NCBI GenBank assembly: GCA_002454335.1
Contig: DKIP01000061.1
Span: 1-6,809, forward strand
DNA length: 6,809 nt
Source: Cytophagaceae bacterium UBA6715
Lineage (GTDB): Bacteria > Bacteroidota > Bacteroidia > Cytophagales > Spirosomataceae
Direction: 5' to 3'
Positions 1 to 5,892 of this stretch are shown piece after piece. Under the pieces are notes generated by a model. The model had not been told where the DNA came from and ran no database searches. It worked only from the letters and a program-made list of their open reading frames with translations. The translations under genes and the position numbers were made by a program. Each line of letters opens with the position of its first letter. Positions within the stretch are counted from its first letter, which is position 1.

Positions 1-214
1 CAAAAGCAAAAATAACCGCATTCGTATGTAATGGACGAATCCGACCGAATGAGCCATATTGTGTAATGTTTGCCGCTGGTTCAAAGAGTTGGGTAGCGAT
101 GATTACTCCGACCAACATTCCTACGATTCCCCAAATGATCGTGGCAATGGCAAAGTTTCGAACAATCTTATTGTCATAAGAAAACTGTTCTAACGTAGTA
201 GTTTTTGTGCTCAT
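1..214 (-). CDS. ccoN: Cytochrome c oxidase cbb3-type, subunit I (CcoN), N-terminal fragment
   Basis: This is the N-terminal 71 residues of the catalytic heme-copper subunit of cytochrome cbb3 oxidase. The enzyme is an inner-membrane complex that reduces O2 with high affinity. The reading frame starts at an ATG (212-214 on the complement) and runs off the left edge. Visible features are a short hydrophilic N-terminus, a first transmembrane helix at about residues 21-41 (rich in Ile, Val, Gly, Trp), and then the family signature FGRIRPLHTNAVIFAF at about residues 56-71. In CcoN the histidine of that signature lies in a conserved stretch leading into the next helix. Only 6 bp separate this start from the ccoS stop, so the two are almost certainly co-transcribed and probably translationally coupled. 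In many Bacteroidota CcoN is fused to CcoO; the fragment is too short to tell whether it is here. The signature makes the identification firm. Confidence 0.93.
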   Translation of the reverse strand, partial: MSTKTTTLEQFSYDNKIVRNFAIATIIWGIVGMLVGVIIATQLFEPAANITQYGSFGRIRPLHTNAVIFAF

Positions 215-220
215 AAGCGT

Positions 221-379
221 TTATTTGTTGTTTTTGTACTCTTTTTCTTCTAATAAAATACGCATGCTTGGTGTAATTAAATCATCTTGTTGGCCAGATC
301 GAATCGACCAAATAAAGGCAATCAAAAATCCAACGGCCATTAGTAAACTCAACCCAATCATAACATACATTATTTCCAT
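221..379 (-). CDS. ccoS: CcoS, cbb3-type oxidase assembly protein
   Basis: This is a 52-residue single-pass membrane protein. CcoS is known to be needed for maturation of cbb3 oxidase, with a role in inserting the heme/copper cofactors into CcoN. The sequence shows one hydrophobic helix at about residues 4-25 ending in AFIWSIRSGQ. A short acidic/polar tail follows, with the family pattern SGQxDDLxTPxxRIL at about residues 28-42 and a charged C-terminus (EEKEYKNNK). The chosen start, MEIMYVMIGL, gives the usual CcoS length; a second in-frame ATG at codon 4 is possible. The gene lies between ccoI (27-bp gap) and ccoN (6-bp gap), which is where an assembly factor of this complex is expected. It is easily missed by annotation because of its length. 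Confidence 0.92.
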   Translation of the reverse strand: MEIMYVMIGLSLLMAVGFLIAFIWSIRSGQQDDLITPSMRILLEEKEYKNNK

Positions 380-406
380 TACAGGCTATTTTTTACAGTT
401 CAAAAT

Positions 407-2890
407 TCATCGATTTGTAAAACTTAAATTATGACCTTGGTCACCTTTTCGTTTGGTTAAATATGATTTTAAGCTTTTGCCTCTCCAATTCATGCCTGTA
501 TTAGCAATCAAAAGCATACTCAATGAGTTTACAGGCATCAAGATTGCAGCGATTAATGGGGAAAGTGTTCCTTGGACTGCATAACTTAATCCAAACAGGT
601 TGTATACCAAAGAGAGAATAAAGCTGGCTTTTATAAGCGTTAATCCGAATTTGGTGAATTTGAGAAATACGGGTAAATGGATTAACTGCTTACCTTGTAA
701 AATGGCATCACTGGATGGGGTAAAATGCAGGTGATCTTCTGATATCGCGATGCCCACATGAGCTTGTTTTAAGGCTCCGGCATCATTCAAACCATCTCCG
801 ACCATGGCTACTTTCTTCCCTTGTGCTTGTAATTTCTGTATGAAATTCATCTTATCTAAAGGGCTGCATTCAAATTGGTAATGAGTTTTTTCAGGAAACC
901 AATCTAATAATGTTCCAGCATGATTTTTTTTGTCACCAGATAATAAATAAACCTCATAATTAGCCTGCAAAGCATGTAGCATATATTCAATCCCCTGACG
1001 GTTTTGCCAAGGAAATTCGATATATCCGATGGGCTCCTCCCCGATTCGAATGTACAATTGACTTTCCGACCGAATGAAATCTTGCTGTTGCACTAGTGCA
1101 TGTCCCGTGAATCGAGCATGCCCCACTTGATATTTTATGCCTTGACAATGTGCTTCGATCCCCTTTCCCGGAATTTCTACCATGGAATCTAAAGGCTCTG
1201 TGCTAATCATTTTTTCAGCCTGGAAATATTGGGTCAATTGTCTAGATAAAGGATGCGTTGATTGGTTGACCATGGAGAATAGGATACGCGACTCAAAAGG
1301 ACTTAAATCTCTTACAAAGCGGAATTTAGGTTTTACGTCTTGATGTAAAGTTAAGGTTCCCGTTTTATCAAAAACGATGGCATCTATTTGGGACATCCGT
1401 TCGAAAGCTTGAATATCCTTCACAAAGAAATTGAATTTGGCCATCCATCGAATTCCATGTCCCAATGCGAATGGATAAGAAATAGCCAAAGCGCATGGAC
1501 AAGCAATGACCAATACACTGACAACAGCATTTTGCCATTTGCTTGGGTCTTGCTGGAACCAATAAACTCCAACCGCAACTGCAAGACTCAATAAAATAAC
1601 GGTAAAATAGGCCCCGACAGTATTGGCAAAATTTTCCCAATTCTCCGTTTTATGGTTGGGGTCTTTAAATGCCTGCTGTTCCCATAATTGGGTTAGATGA
1701 CTTTGATTTAATGCTTTTTTGATTTCAATCTCGATGAGTTCACCTTGATGCCTTCCACCGGCATACATGGAATTTCCTGGTTCCAAGGCTATGTATTCAC
1801 TCTCGCCAGTGACAAAACTATAATCCATTTGGCTTTTACCTTTCACTAAAATGGCATCTGCCGGTATAATTTCTTGATTGCGAATAACGAGGTGATCTCC
1901 CACTTCAATTTCCTCCAAAGGACATGTTTGCTCCTTACCTTGTATTAGTTTGCTGATAACTAAAGGAAAATAGGCTTTGTAATTCCGTTCAAATGAAAGA
2001 AAATCAAAGGATTTTTGTTGGAACCACTTTCCAATTAACAAGAAAAATAATAAGCCTGAAACGGAATCAATATACCCAGCCCCCGTATGAGAGAAAACCT
2101 CGTAAACACTCCTTAAATATCCTACCATTATACCCAATAAGATAGGTAACTCGATGGTCAACTTTCTTAATTTCAAATGTGACCAAACATTTTTAAAATA
2201 ATCCGAACCCGAATAAAATACAGCGATACTACCTAATGCGATATTGATATACCCAAACAAGCTTTTTAAGCTTCCTGACTCAATGCCCAAATACTCTGGA
2301 AAACTAAATAACATCGCATTACCAGCACAAAATCCAGCAATACCTAATTTTAAAAACAATTGATTTTGTTGGCTTGACAGCTTCCTTTGTTGGGCCTGCT
2401 CCTCTCCTGAATCTATCAAAGGCTCATATCCCAATCGGGCCAATAAGCTAGCCAAACTGCCAAGGTCAATTTTATCTTCTTTAAACCAAATCGTTAATTC
2501 TTTCTTGCCAAAATTTAGATTAGATTTCACAACTGCGGGCTCAATGCTAGCTAAATTTTCTAATAGATACAGACAAGAACGGCAATGGATAGCGGGTAAA
2601 TGAAAATGTATTTTGGAAACCCCATTATTCGAAAAACTAATTAATTGATCTCGGAAGTGGGGATGATTTAGGAAATCGAAATTTTGGGCAGATGGAGCCT
2701 TACCAGGATTAATGTCGCATGTGTAGTAATCGCCTAATGCATTTTCGGAAAGCAGCTTATAAACCTGCTCGCATCCATGACAACAAAAGGATTTATGGTC
2801 AAATTGAATGATTTCGTCTTCACATGTTTCTCCACAATGAAAACAGGTTACGCTAGTAGCTACCGATGGACTTTCTAACTCAATCATCAT
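407..2890 (-). CDS. ccoI: CcoI/FixI-type copper-translocating P1B-type ATPase
   Basis: This 827-residue P-type ATPase exports copper across the inner membrane for delivery to cbb3 oxidase. The N-terminus has a cysteine-rich metal-binding segment (C16, C19, C23, then CCHGC at 36-40), as in the ATPase-associated metal-binding domain of CcoI-type pumps. It is followed by an HMA domain with HCRSC (C103 and C106). About eight membrane segments are visible: four at roughly 177-290, two at 425-475 that include the CPC copper site (464-466), and two at 748-797. Cytoplasmic motifs are complete: TGES (361-364) in the actuator domain, DKTGT with phosphorylated D508, HP (546-547), and GDGLND (698-703). 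Near the end, MPVNSLSML (785-793) matches the conserved last helix. The two in-frame ATGs at the start (MMIEL) make the exact initiation codon uncertain by one residue. CcoI leads the operon and is followed by ccoS and ccoN. The context separates it from the general copper-resistance pump CopA. Confidence 0.95.
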   Translation of the reverse strand: MMIELESPSVATSVTCFHCGETCEDEIIQFDHKSFCCHGCEQVYKLLSENALGDYYTCDINPGKAPSAQNFDFLNHPHFRDQLISFSNNGVSKIHFHLPAIHCRSCLYLLENLASIEPAVVKSNLNFGKKELTIWFKEDKIDLGSLASLLARLGYEPLIDSGEEQAQQRKLSSQQNQLFLKLGIAGFCAGNAMLFSFPEYLGIESGSLKSLFGYINIALGSIAVFYSGSDYFKNVWSHLKLRKLTIELPILLGIMVGYLRSVYEVFSHTGAGYIDSVSGLLFFLLIGKWFQQKSFDFLSFERNYKAYFPLVISKLIQGKEQTCPLEEIEVGDHLVIRNQEIIPADAILVKGKSQMDYSFVTGESEYIALEPGNSMYAGGRHQGELIEIEIKKALNQSHLTQLWEQQAFKDPNHKTENWENFANTVGAYFTVILLSLAVAVGVYWFQQDPSKWQNAVVSVLVIACPCALAISYPFALGHGIRWMAKFNFFVKDIQAFERMSQIDAIVFDKTGTLTLHQDVKPKFRFVRDLSPFESRILFSMVNQSTHPLSRQLTQYFQAEKMISTEPLDSMVEIPGKGIEAHCQGIKYQVGHARFTGHALVQQQDFIRSESQLYIRIGEEPIGYIEFPWQNRQGIEYMLHALQANYEVYLLSGDKKNHAGTLLDWFPEKTHYQFECSPLDKMNFIQKLQAQGKKVAMVGDGLNDAGALKQAHVGIAISEDHLHFTPSSDAILQGKQLIHLPVFLKFTKFGLTLIKASFILSLVYNLFGLSYAVQGTLSPLIAAILMPVNSLSMLLIANTGMNWRGKSLKSYLTKRKGDQGHNLSFTNR

Positions 2891-2966
2891 AATTCATATG
2901 CATTACCAGGACAAAGTTGTACTTATTTAGCTTGGAATAACGTGACAAAACACACACAAGAAACTG

Positions 2967-2977
2967 ATGATTGTCAT
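2967..2977. promoter_or_regulatory. Inverted repeat ATGA-N3-TCAT, possible activator site
   Basis: ATGATTGTCAT forms a small perfect dyad (ATGA/TCAT with a 3-bp centre). Its centre at 2972 lies about 40 bp upstream of the start point predicted from the TACTTTTG element at 3000-3007. That is where a class II Crp/Fnr-type activator would sit. The arms are short, so chance occurrence is quite possible. The spacing to the promoter is the main reason for listing it. Confidence 0.3.
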
Positions 2978-2999
2978 AATTCTTGTCCATAGATGCAGC

Positions 3000-3007
3000 T
3001 ACTTTTG
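3000..3007 (+). promoter_or_regulatory. Bacteroidota -7 element (TACTTTTG) for the cNMP-binding gene
   Basis: TACTTTTG matches the Bacteroidota -7 consensus TAnnTTTG exactly and lies 20 bp before the ATG at 3028. This implies a transcription start near 3012 and a leader of about 15 nt. No TTTG at the expected distance of about 19 bp upstream is seen; the nearest TTG is only 14 bp away. The promoter may therefore be weak or activator-dependent. Confidence 0.45.
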
Positions 3008-3011
3008 AGCT

Positions 3012-3022
3012 GTCAAAATGAC
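3012..3022. promoter_or_regulatory. Inverted repeat GTCA-AAA-TGAC at the predicted start point
   Basis: GTCAAAATGAC is a perfect 4-bp-arm dyad with an AAA centre. It overlaps the predicted transcription start of the rightward gene and ends 5 bp before its ATG. Placement over the start point would suit a repressor site. Its half sites match the TGACA/TGTCA motifs elsewhere in this intergenic region. The short arms keep confidence low. Confidence 0.3.
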
Positions 3023-3027
3023 GAGGA

Positions 3028-3411
3028 ATGAAACAATTGTTGGAAACAGAAAAAAAAGTCTTAGCGAGTGGTATCGAGATAAAATATCTCGCTGAAGAAT
3101 TTTTGTTTCGACAAGGTCAGAAAGCCGAGTTTGTTTTTTACTTACACTGTGGTTCTATTTTACTTGAATGGCCCAATGAAAATAAGCGCTTAGTTATTGA
3201 AAATAAGCCTATTTTCATTGGCATCAATGAAGTATTACAGGGGGGTAAATATACTTGTACTGCGATGACAACAGATATGTCTGAGTTTCTCGTTTTTGAC
3301 AGAGCTTATTTTAATCAATTGATTACTGAATTTGATCATGCAAAAGATTATTTCGAATCGATGATGTTGGAGTTTACAAGCCAACTCGATTTGCAGACAA
3401 TCAAGGTATAA
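3028..3411 (+). CDS. Stand-alone cyclic-nucleotide-binding-domain protein (Crp/Fnr fold, no HTH)
   Basis: This 127-residue soluble protein has the beta-roll of the Crp/Fnr sensor domain. The strand pattern FLFRQGQKAEFVFYLHCGSILL (about 25-46) matches the family's typical lfrqGdxaxxlyfvxxGxvxl. IFIGINEVLQGG (about 62-73) lies where the phosphate-binding cassette FIGE...RSA is found, and FDRAYFNQLI (about 90-99) is the last strand and helix entry. The cassette's key Glu, Arg and Ser are not present; the stretch reads GKYTCTAMTTD. Cyclic-nucleotide binding is therefore doubtful. Only two cysteines occur, so an FNR-type iron-sulfur cluster is unlikely. The protein ends within the dimerisation-helix region, about 80-100 residues short of a full regulator, and no helix-turn-helix follows; the next 60 bp hold a terminator and the end of the convergent gene. 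It is divergent from ccoI, where Bacteroidota often carry a Crp/Fnr regulator. Its function is unknown; it may be a sensor or partner protein. Confidence 0.8.
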   Translation: MKQLLETEKKVLASGIEIKYLAEEFLFRQGQKAEFVFYLHCGSILLEWPNENKRLVIENKPIFIGINEVLQGGKYTCTAMTTDMSEFLVFDRAYFNQLITEFDHAKDYFESMMLEFTSQLDLQTIKV

Positions 3412-3439
3412 ATATAGAGTGGTAAGTTAAATGGGTTTA

Positions 3440-3473
3440 AGCTCCTGCTGGATTTTGTCTGGCAGGGCTTTTT
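3440..3473 (+). terminator. Intrinsic terminator of the cNMP-binding gene
   Basis: Arms AGCTCCTGCTGG (3440-3451) and CTGGCAGGGCT (3459-3469) pair over 11 bp, with one bulged T (3443), two G-T wobbles and a 7-nt loop. TTTTT (3469-3473) follows directly. Polarity fits the plus-strand gene ending at 3411; the other strand lacks a T-run after the stem. The T-run overlaps the stop codon of the convergent dehydrogenase gene (3472-3474). Confidence 0.8.
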
Positions 3474-4278
3474 ACGTTAATGGGCTATCTTTTTCTTTTT
3501 TCAGTGTATTATAAACCAATATATCCATCAAACTATTAACCCACTTGTTTAAAAATACCGTCAATTTACCTTGAAAAGTTAATACCAAGGTTTTCTTTTT
3601 TGCCTCATAAGCTTTTCGAATTTCGAAGGCTACCTCTTCTGCTGACATCATTTTTTCCTCTTCCCGCATTGTTTCTCCTGCGATGCTTCCATCACCTGTT
3701 AATGATGCGTTTCGAATATTGGACGCCGTAAAACCTGGACAAGCCGTTAACACATGAACCCCCGTTCCAATTAACTCAGTGCGTAATGCCTCTAGAAACC
3801 CATTCATCGCGAATTTTGAAGCAGAATAGCCTGTGCGAACAGGTAAACCACGGTATCCTGCAATAGATGAGATACCAATAATGCCGCCTTTACTCCGTTT
3901 TAAATAAGGCAAAGCAGCGTGGGTCGCATAAATAGTTCCCCAAAAATTAATGTCCATGACCTGTTTTAGCACTAGAAGGTCTACTGTCTCAAACATTGAG
4001 CGCATTGATATTCCCGCGTTATTGATTAAAAGGTCGATTCTTCCAAATTGATCGACCGTCTCTTGTATCATCTTTCGTGTTTGTTCCTCTGAGCTACTAT
4101 CACATACAATAGCATGTTGATGGATGTTAGCCGCTTCTAATTCTGCCGCAGCTTCCTTCAACTTGGATTGATTTCGGCCAGTAATGACAATGACGGCACC
4201 TTTTCTTCCAAATTCAAACGCCAACGCTTTCCCGATACCTGAACTAGCTCCTGTGATGATAACAACTTGATTCTTCAT
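3472..4278 (-). CDS. Short-chain dehydrogenase/reductase (SDR family)
   Basis: This 268-residue protein is a cytoplasmic NAD(P)-dependent oxidoreductase of the classical SDR family. Visible motifs are the Rossmann nucleotide loop TGASSGIG (9-16), the post-beta2 TGRN (33-36) whose Arg35 suggests NADP(H) preference, CD (59-60) contacting the adenine, NNAG (86-89), and catalytic N111. Catalytic S138 lies in ISSIAG, and YSASK carries Y151 and K155. PG (181-182) follows the active site. The C-terminal 50 residues are basic with a hydrophobic patch (FLNKWVNSLMDILVY), as in membrane-associated or lipid-acting SDRs, but the substrate cannot be told from the sequence. The start at the ATG complement of 4276-4278 gives the normal family length. 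A weak TAACTTCG (complement of 4296-4303) could be its -7 element. The gene stands alone between a convergent and a divergent neighbour, so context does not reveal its pathway. Confidence 0.9.
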   Translation of the reverse strand: MKNQVVIITGASSGIGKALAFEFGRKGAVIVITGRNQSKLKEAAAELEAANIHQHAIVCDSSSEEQTRKMIQETVDQFGRIDLLINNAGISMRSMFETVDLLVLKQVMDINFWGTIYATHAALPYLKRSKGGIIGISSIAGYRGLPVRTGYSASKFAMNGFLEALRTELIGTGVHVLTACPGFTASNIRNASLTGDGSIAGETMREEEKMMSAEEVAFEIRKAYEAKKKTLVLTFQGKLTVFLNKWVNSLMDILVYNTLKKEKDSPLT

Positions 4279-4322
4279 GTAAATTAATTTGCTTACGAAG
4301 TTAAGGTTTTATCTTGAATTGG

Positions 4323-4352
4323 TTGGCTTGCCCACATAAAGCCGTATTTTTG
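4323..4352 (+). promoter_or_regulatory. Bacteroidota-type promoter of rlmD
   Basis: TTG (4323-4325) as the -33 element is followed after 19 bp by TATTTTTG (4345-4352), a perfect TAnnTTTG -7 element. The spacing fits the Bacteroidota sigma-factor consensus. Transcription should start near 4357-4360. That lies downstream of the in-frame GTG at 4352 and supports the ATG at 4370 as the true rlmD start, with a leader of only about 10-13 nt. Confidence 0.65.
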
Positions 4353-4369
4353 TGCACATTTTTAGCAGC

Positions 4370-5791
4370 ATGAGTAAGAAGAAAGAAAAGAAAGCCCCAG
4401 TGGTGTTGGAACAAATCGCCATTTTGGATTTTGCCGCGGAGGCAAAATGTATTGCCAAAGTGAACGACGAAGTAATTTTTGTACAAGGTGCGGTGGCTCC
4501 GGGTGATATCGCCGATTTGCGTATTTTAAAGTCGAAAAAGAGCTTTAAACAAGCGCAGGCAATCAATATTCAACCACTTTCTAAACATCGTACCGAGGTG
4601 GCTTGTAGTCATTTCGGGATTTGTGGAGGCTGTAAATGGCAACATGTCTCTTATGAATCACAAGTGGCATTCAAGGCCCAACAAGTTAAGGATAATTTGA
4701 CGCGAATTGCGAAGGTGAAATTGCCAGAATTCCAACCCATTTTAGGTTCAGAAGAGACTTATTATTACCGAAATAAACTAGAATTTACCTTTTCTTGTGC
4801 GCGGTGGCTGACAGAAGATGAGATTGGGAAAGAAGATTTAGGCAACATGAATGCTTTGGGATTTCATGTTCCTGGTCGTTTTGATAAGATTCTACCTGTG
4901 GATCATTGTTACCTACAACCAGACCCATCGAATGCGATACGTAATGGTGTTCGTGATTTTGCTAATGCGAATGGTATCTCCTATTATGAATTGAAAAACC
5001 AACAAGAGGGTGCTTTGCGTAATTTGATTATTCGGAATACTGCTACCGAAGAATGGATGGTTACGGTACAGTTCGCTTATGCAATGGAAGATGAAATTAA
5101 ATTAATCATGGAATATTTGAAATCTTCATTTCCCATGATTACCTCATTAAACTATGTTGTTAATCAAAAAGGGAATGATACTTTCCATGATTTAGAAGTT
5201 GTCTGCTACCATGGCAAACCATTCATGGTTGAAACGATGGAAGATTTGAAATTTCAAATTGGCCCCAAATCCTTCTTCCAAACGAATGCAAAACAGGCCT
5301 TGAAATTATACCAGTTGGTGCGCGAATATGCCGACTTACAAGGCAATGAGGTTGTATATGACTTGTACACAGGGACGGGAACGATCGGTCTGTTTCTAGC
5401 CAATCATGCAACTAAAGTTGTAGGATTAGAATATGTGGAGATGGCGGTAGAAGATGCAAAAATTAATGCCGAATTAAACGGGATTACGAATGCTACGTTC
5501 TTTGCTGGCGATATGAAAAAGGTGTTAACGGAAGATTTCATCGCGATTCATGGTGCTCCAGATGTTATCATTACAGACCCACCACGTGCGGGAATGGATT
5601 TAGATGTAGTCAATCAAATCCTAGCCGTAAAACCGAAGAAAATCGTTTATGTAAGTTGTAATCCAGCGACACAAGCGCGTGATTTAGCTTTATTAGATGT
5701 AGCATACGTGGTAGATGTGGTACATCCGGTGGATATGTTTCCACAGACCCATCATGTGGAGAATATTGTTAGATTAATAGCTAAGAACTAA
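4370..5791 (+). CDS. rlmD: 23S rRNA (uracil-C5)-methyltransferase, RlmD/RumA family
   Basis: This 473-residue SAM-dependent enzyme forms 5-methyluridine in 23S rRNA (U1939 in E. coli RlmD). Its domains are a lysine-rich N-terminal tip, a TRAM RNA-binding domain (about 11-70), an iron-sulfur region, a central RNA-recognition region, and a Rossmann methyltransferase domain (about 300-473). The [4Fe-4S] ligands appear as C79, C85, C88 and C180, in the family pattern CxnCGGC plus a distant Cys. Methyltransferase motifs are FQTN (303-306), the SAM loop YDLYTGTGTIG (330-340), DPPRAG (403-408), the catalytic nucleophile C430 in VSCNPAT, and the general base E464 in HHVEN. The ATG at 4370 was chosen over an in-frame GTG at 4352 because that GTG lies inside the promoter's -7 element. 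The paralogue RlmCD cannot be fully excluded, so the target uridine is inferred. The stop codon lies inside the heptamer array shared with dnaB. Confidence 0.92.
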   Translation: MSKKKEKKAPVVLEQIAILDFAAEAKCIAKVNDEVIFVQGAVAPGDIADLRILKSKKSFKQAQAINIQPLSKHRTEVACSHFGICGGCKWQHVSYESQVAFKAQQVKDNLTRIAKVKLPEFQPILGSEETYYYRNKLEFTFSCARWLTEDEIGKEDLGNMNALGFHVPGRFDKILPVDHCYLQPDPSNAIRNGVRDFANANGISYYELKNQQEGALRNLIIRNTATEEWMVTVQFAYAMEDEIKLIMEYLKSSFPMITSLNYVVNQKGNDTFHDLEVVCYHGKPFMVETMEDLKFQIGPKSFFQTNAKQALKLYQLVREYADLQGNEVVYDLYTGTGTIGLFLANHATKVVGLEYVEMAVEDAKINAELNGITNATFFAGDMKKVLTEDFIAIHGAPDVIITDPPRAGMDLDVVNQILAVKPKKIVYVSCNPATQARDLALLDVAYVVDVVHPVDMFPQTHHVENIVRLIAKN

Positions 5792-5892
5792 GAGTTAAGA
5801 GTTAAGAATTAAGAGCTAAGAATTAAGAGTTAAAACAACTCTTCACTCTTAACTCTTATCTCTTACCTCTGACCTCTGACCTCTGACCTCTA
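5782..5892. repeat. Inverted array of heptamer repeats filling the rlmD-dnaB convergent gap
   Basis: Seven left heptamers (5782-5830, consensus TAAGAGT with A or C variants at the last three positions) face eight right heptamers (5837-5892), around a short A-rich centre (TAAAAC, 5831-5836). The right units read AACTCTT, CACTCTT, AACTCTT and ATCTCTT, then four ACCTCT units. The two halves are roughly reverse complements, so the array could fold into an imperfect hairpin with arms of about 50 bp; the innermost AAGAGTT/AACTCTT pair is perfect around AAAAC. The array includes the rlmD stop codon (5789-5791) at one end and the dnaB stop codon (5890-5892) at the other. It probably acts as a two-way terminator or mRNA 3'-end structure. 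It is not a CRISPR array: the units are 7 bp and have no spacers. Confidence 0.85.

Larger units (their letters stand above)
2891..3027. promoter_or_regulatory. Divergent control region between ccoI and the cNMP-binding gene
   Basis: This 137-bp region must hold promoters for both the ccoISN operon (leftward) and the cyclic-nucleotide-binding gene (rightward). It is rich in TGACA/TGTCA-type half sites: TGACAA at 2943-2948, TTGTCA at 2971-2976, TTGTCC at 2983-2988, and TGTCA at 3011-3015 facing TGAC at 3019-3022. ACAAAGTTGT at 2911-2920 is a near-palindrome (ACAA/TTGT). No canonical FNR box (TTGAT-N4-ATCAA) is present. A possible leftward -7 element for ccoI is CAACTTTG on the complement of 2912-2919, one mismatch from TAnnTTTG, but no well-spaced -33 element goes with it. 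cbb3 operons are commonly oxygen-regulated by Crp/Fnr proteins, so a regulator binding here is a reasonable inference, not shown by the sequence. Confidence 0.55.

Noticed and set aside
207..434. Plus-strand open frame of 75 codons
   Set aside because: It lies antisense to ccoS and the ends of ccoN and ccoI, all firmly identified; its composition is that of a shadow frame.
1368..1640. Open frames on both strands inside ccoI (90 codons minus, 68 codons plus at 1388-1594)
   Set aside because: They overlap the conserved CPC and phosphorylation-site part of ccoI in other frames and have no recognisable domain or start context.
2891..3027. Canonical FNR box upstream of ccoI
   Set aside because: No TTGAT-N4-ATCAA sequence or close match with correct spacing was found; only looser TGACA/TGTCA dyads are present.
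3075..3091. Perfect 7-bp inverted repeat (CGAGATA-AAA-TATCTCG) inside the cNMP-binding gene
   Set aside because: It is intragenic, and dyads with arms of this length are expected a few times by chance in a window of this size. Nothing else supports an operator or attenuator.
3018..3095. Short out-of-frame ORF (ATG at 3018, 25 codons) overlapping the start of the cNMP-binding gene, considered as a leader peptide
   Set aside because: It is out of frame, has no ribosome-binding signal and no coding character; its ATG falls within the GTCA-N3-TGAC dyad.
4301..4566. Two overlapping minus-strand open frames (61 and 85 codons) upstream of the dehydrogenase
   Set aside because: They lie antisense to the rlmD start and its promoter, and their two frames overlap each other. 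No conserved features are visible.
5223..5411. Minus-strand open frame of 62 codons within rlmD
   Set aside because: It is antisense to the SAM-binding motif region of rlmD and has no independent support.
5782..5892. CRISPR array or insertion-sequence end
   Set aside because: The units are only 7 bp with no unique spacers, there is no transposase or target-site duplication, and both flanking genes are intact up to their stops.
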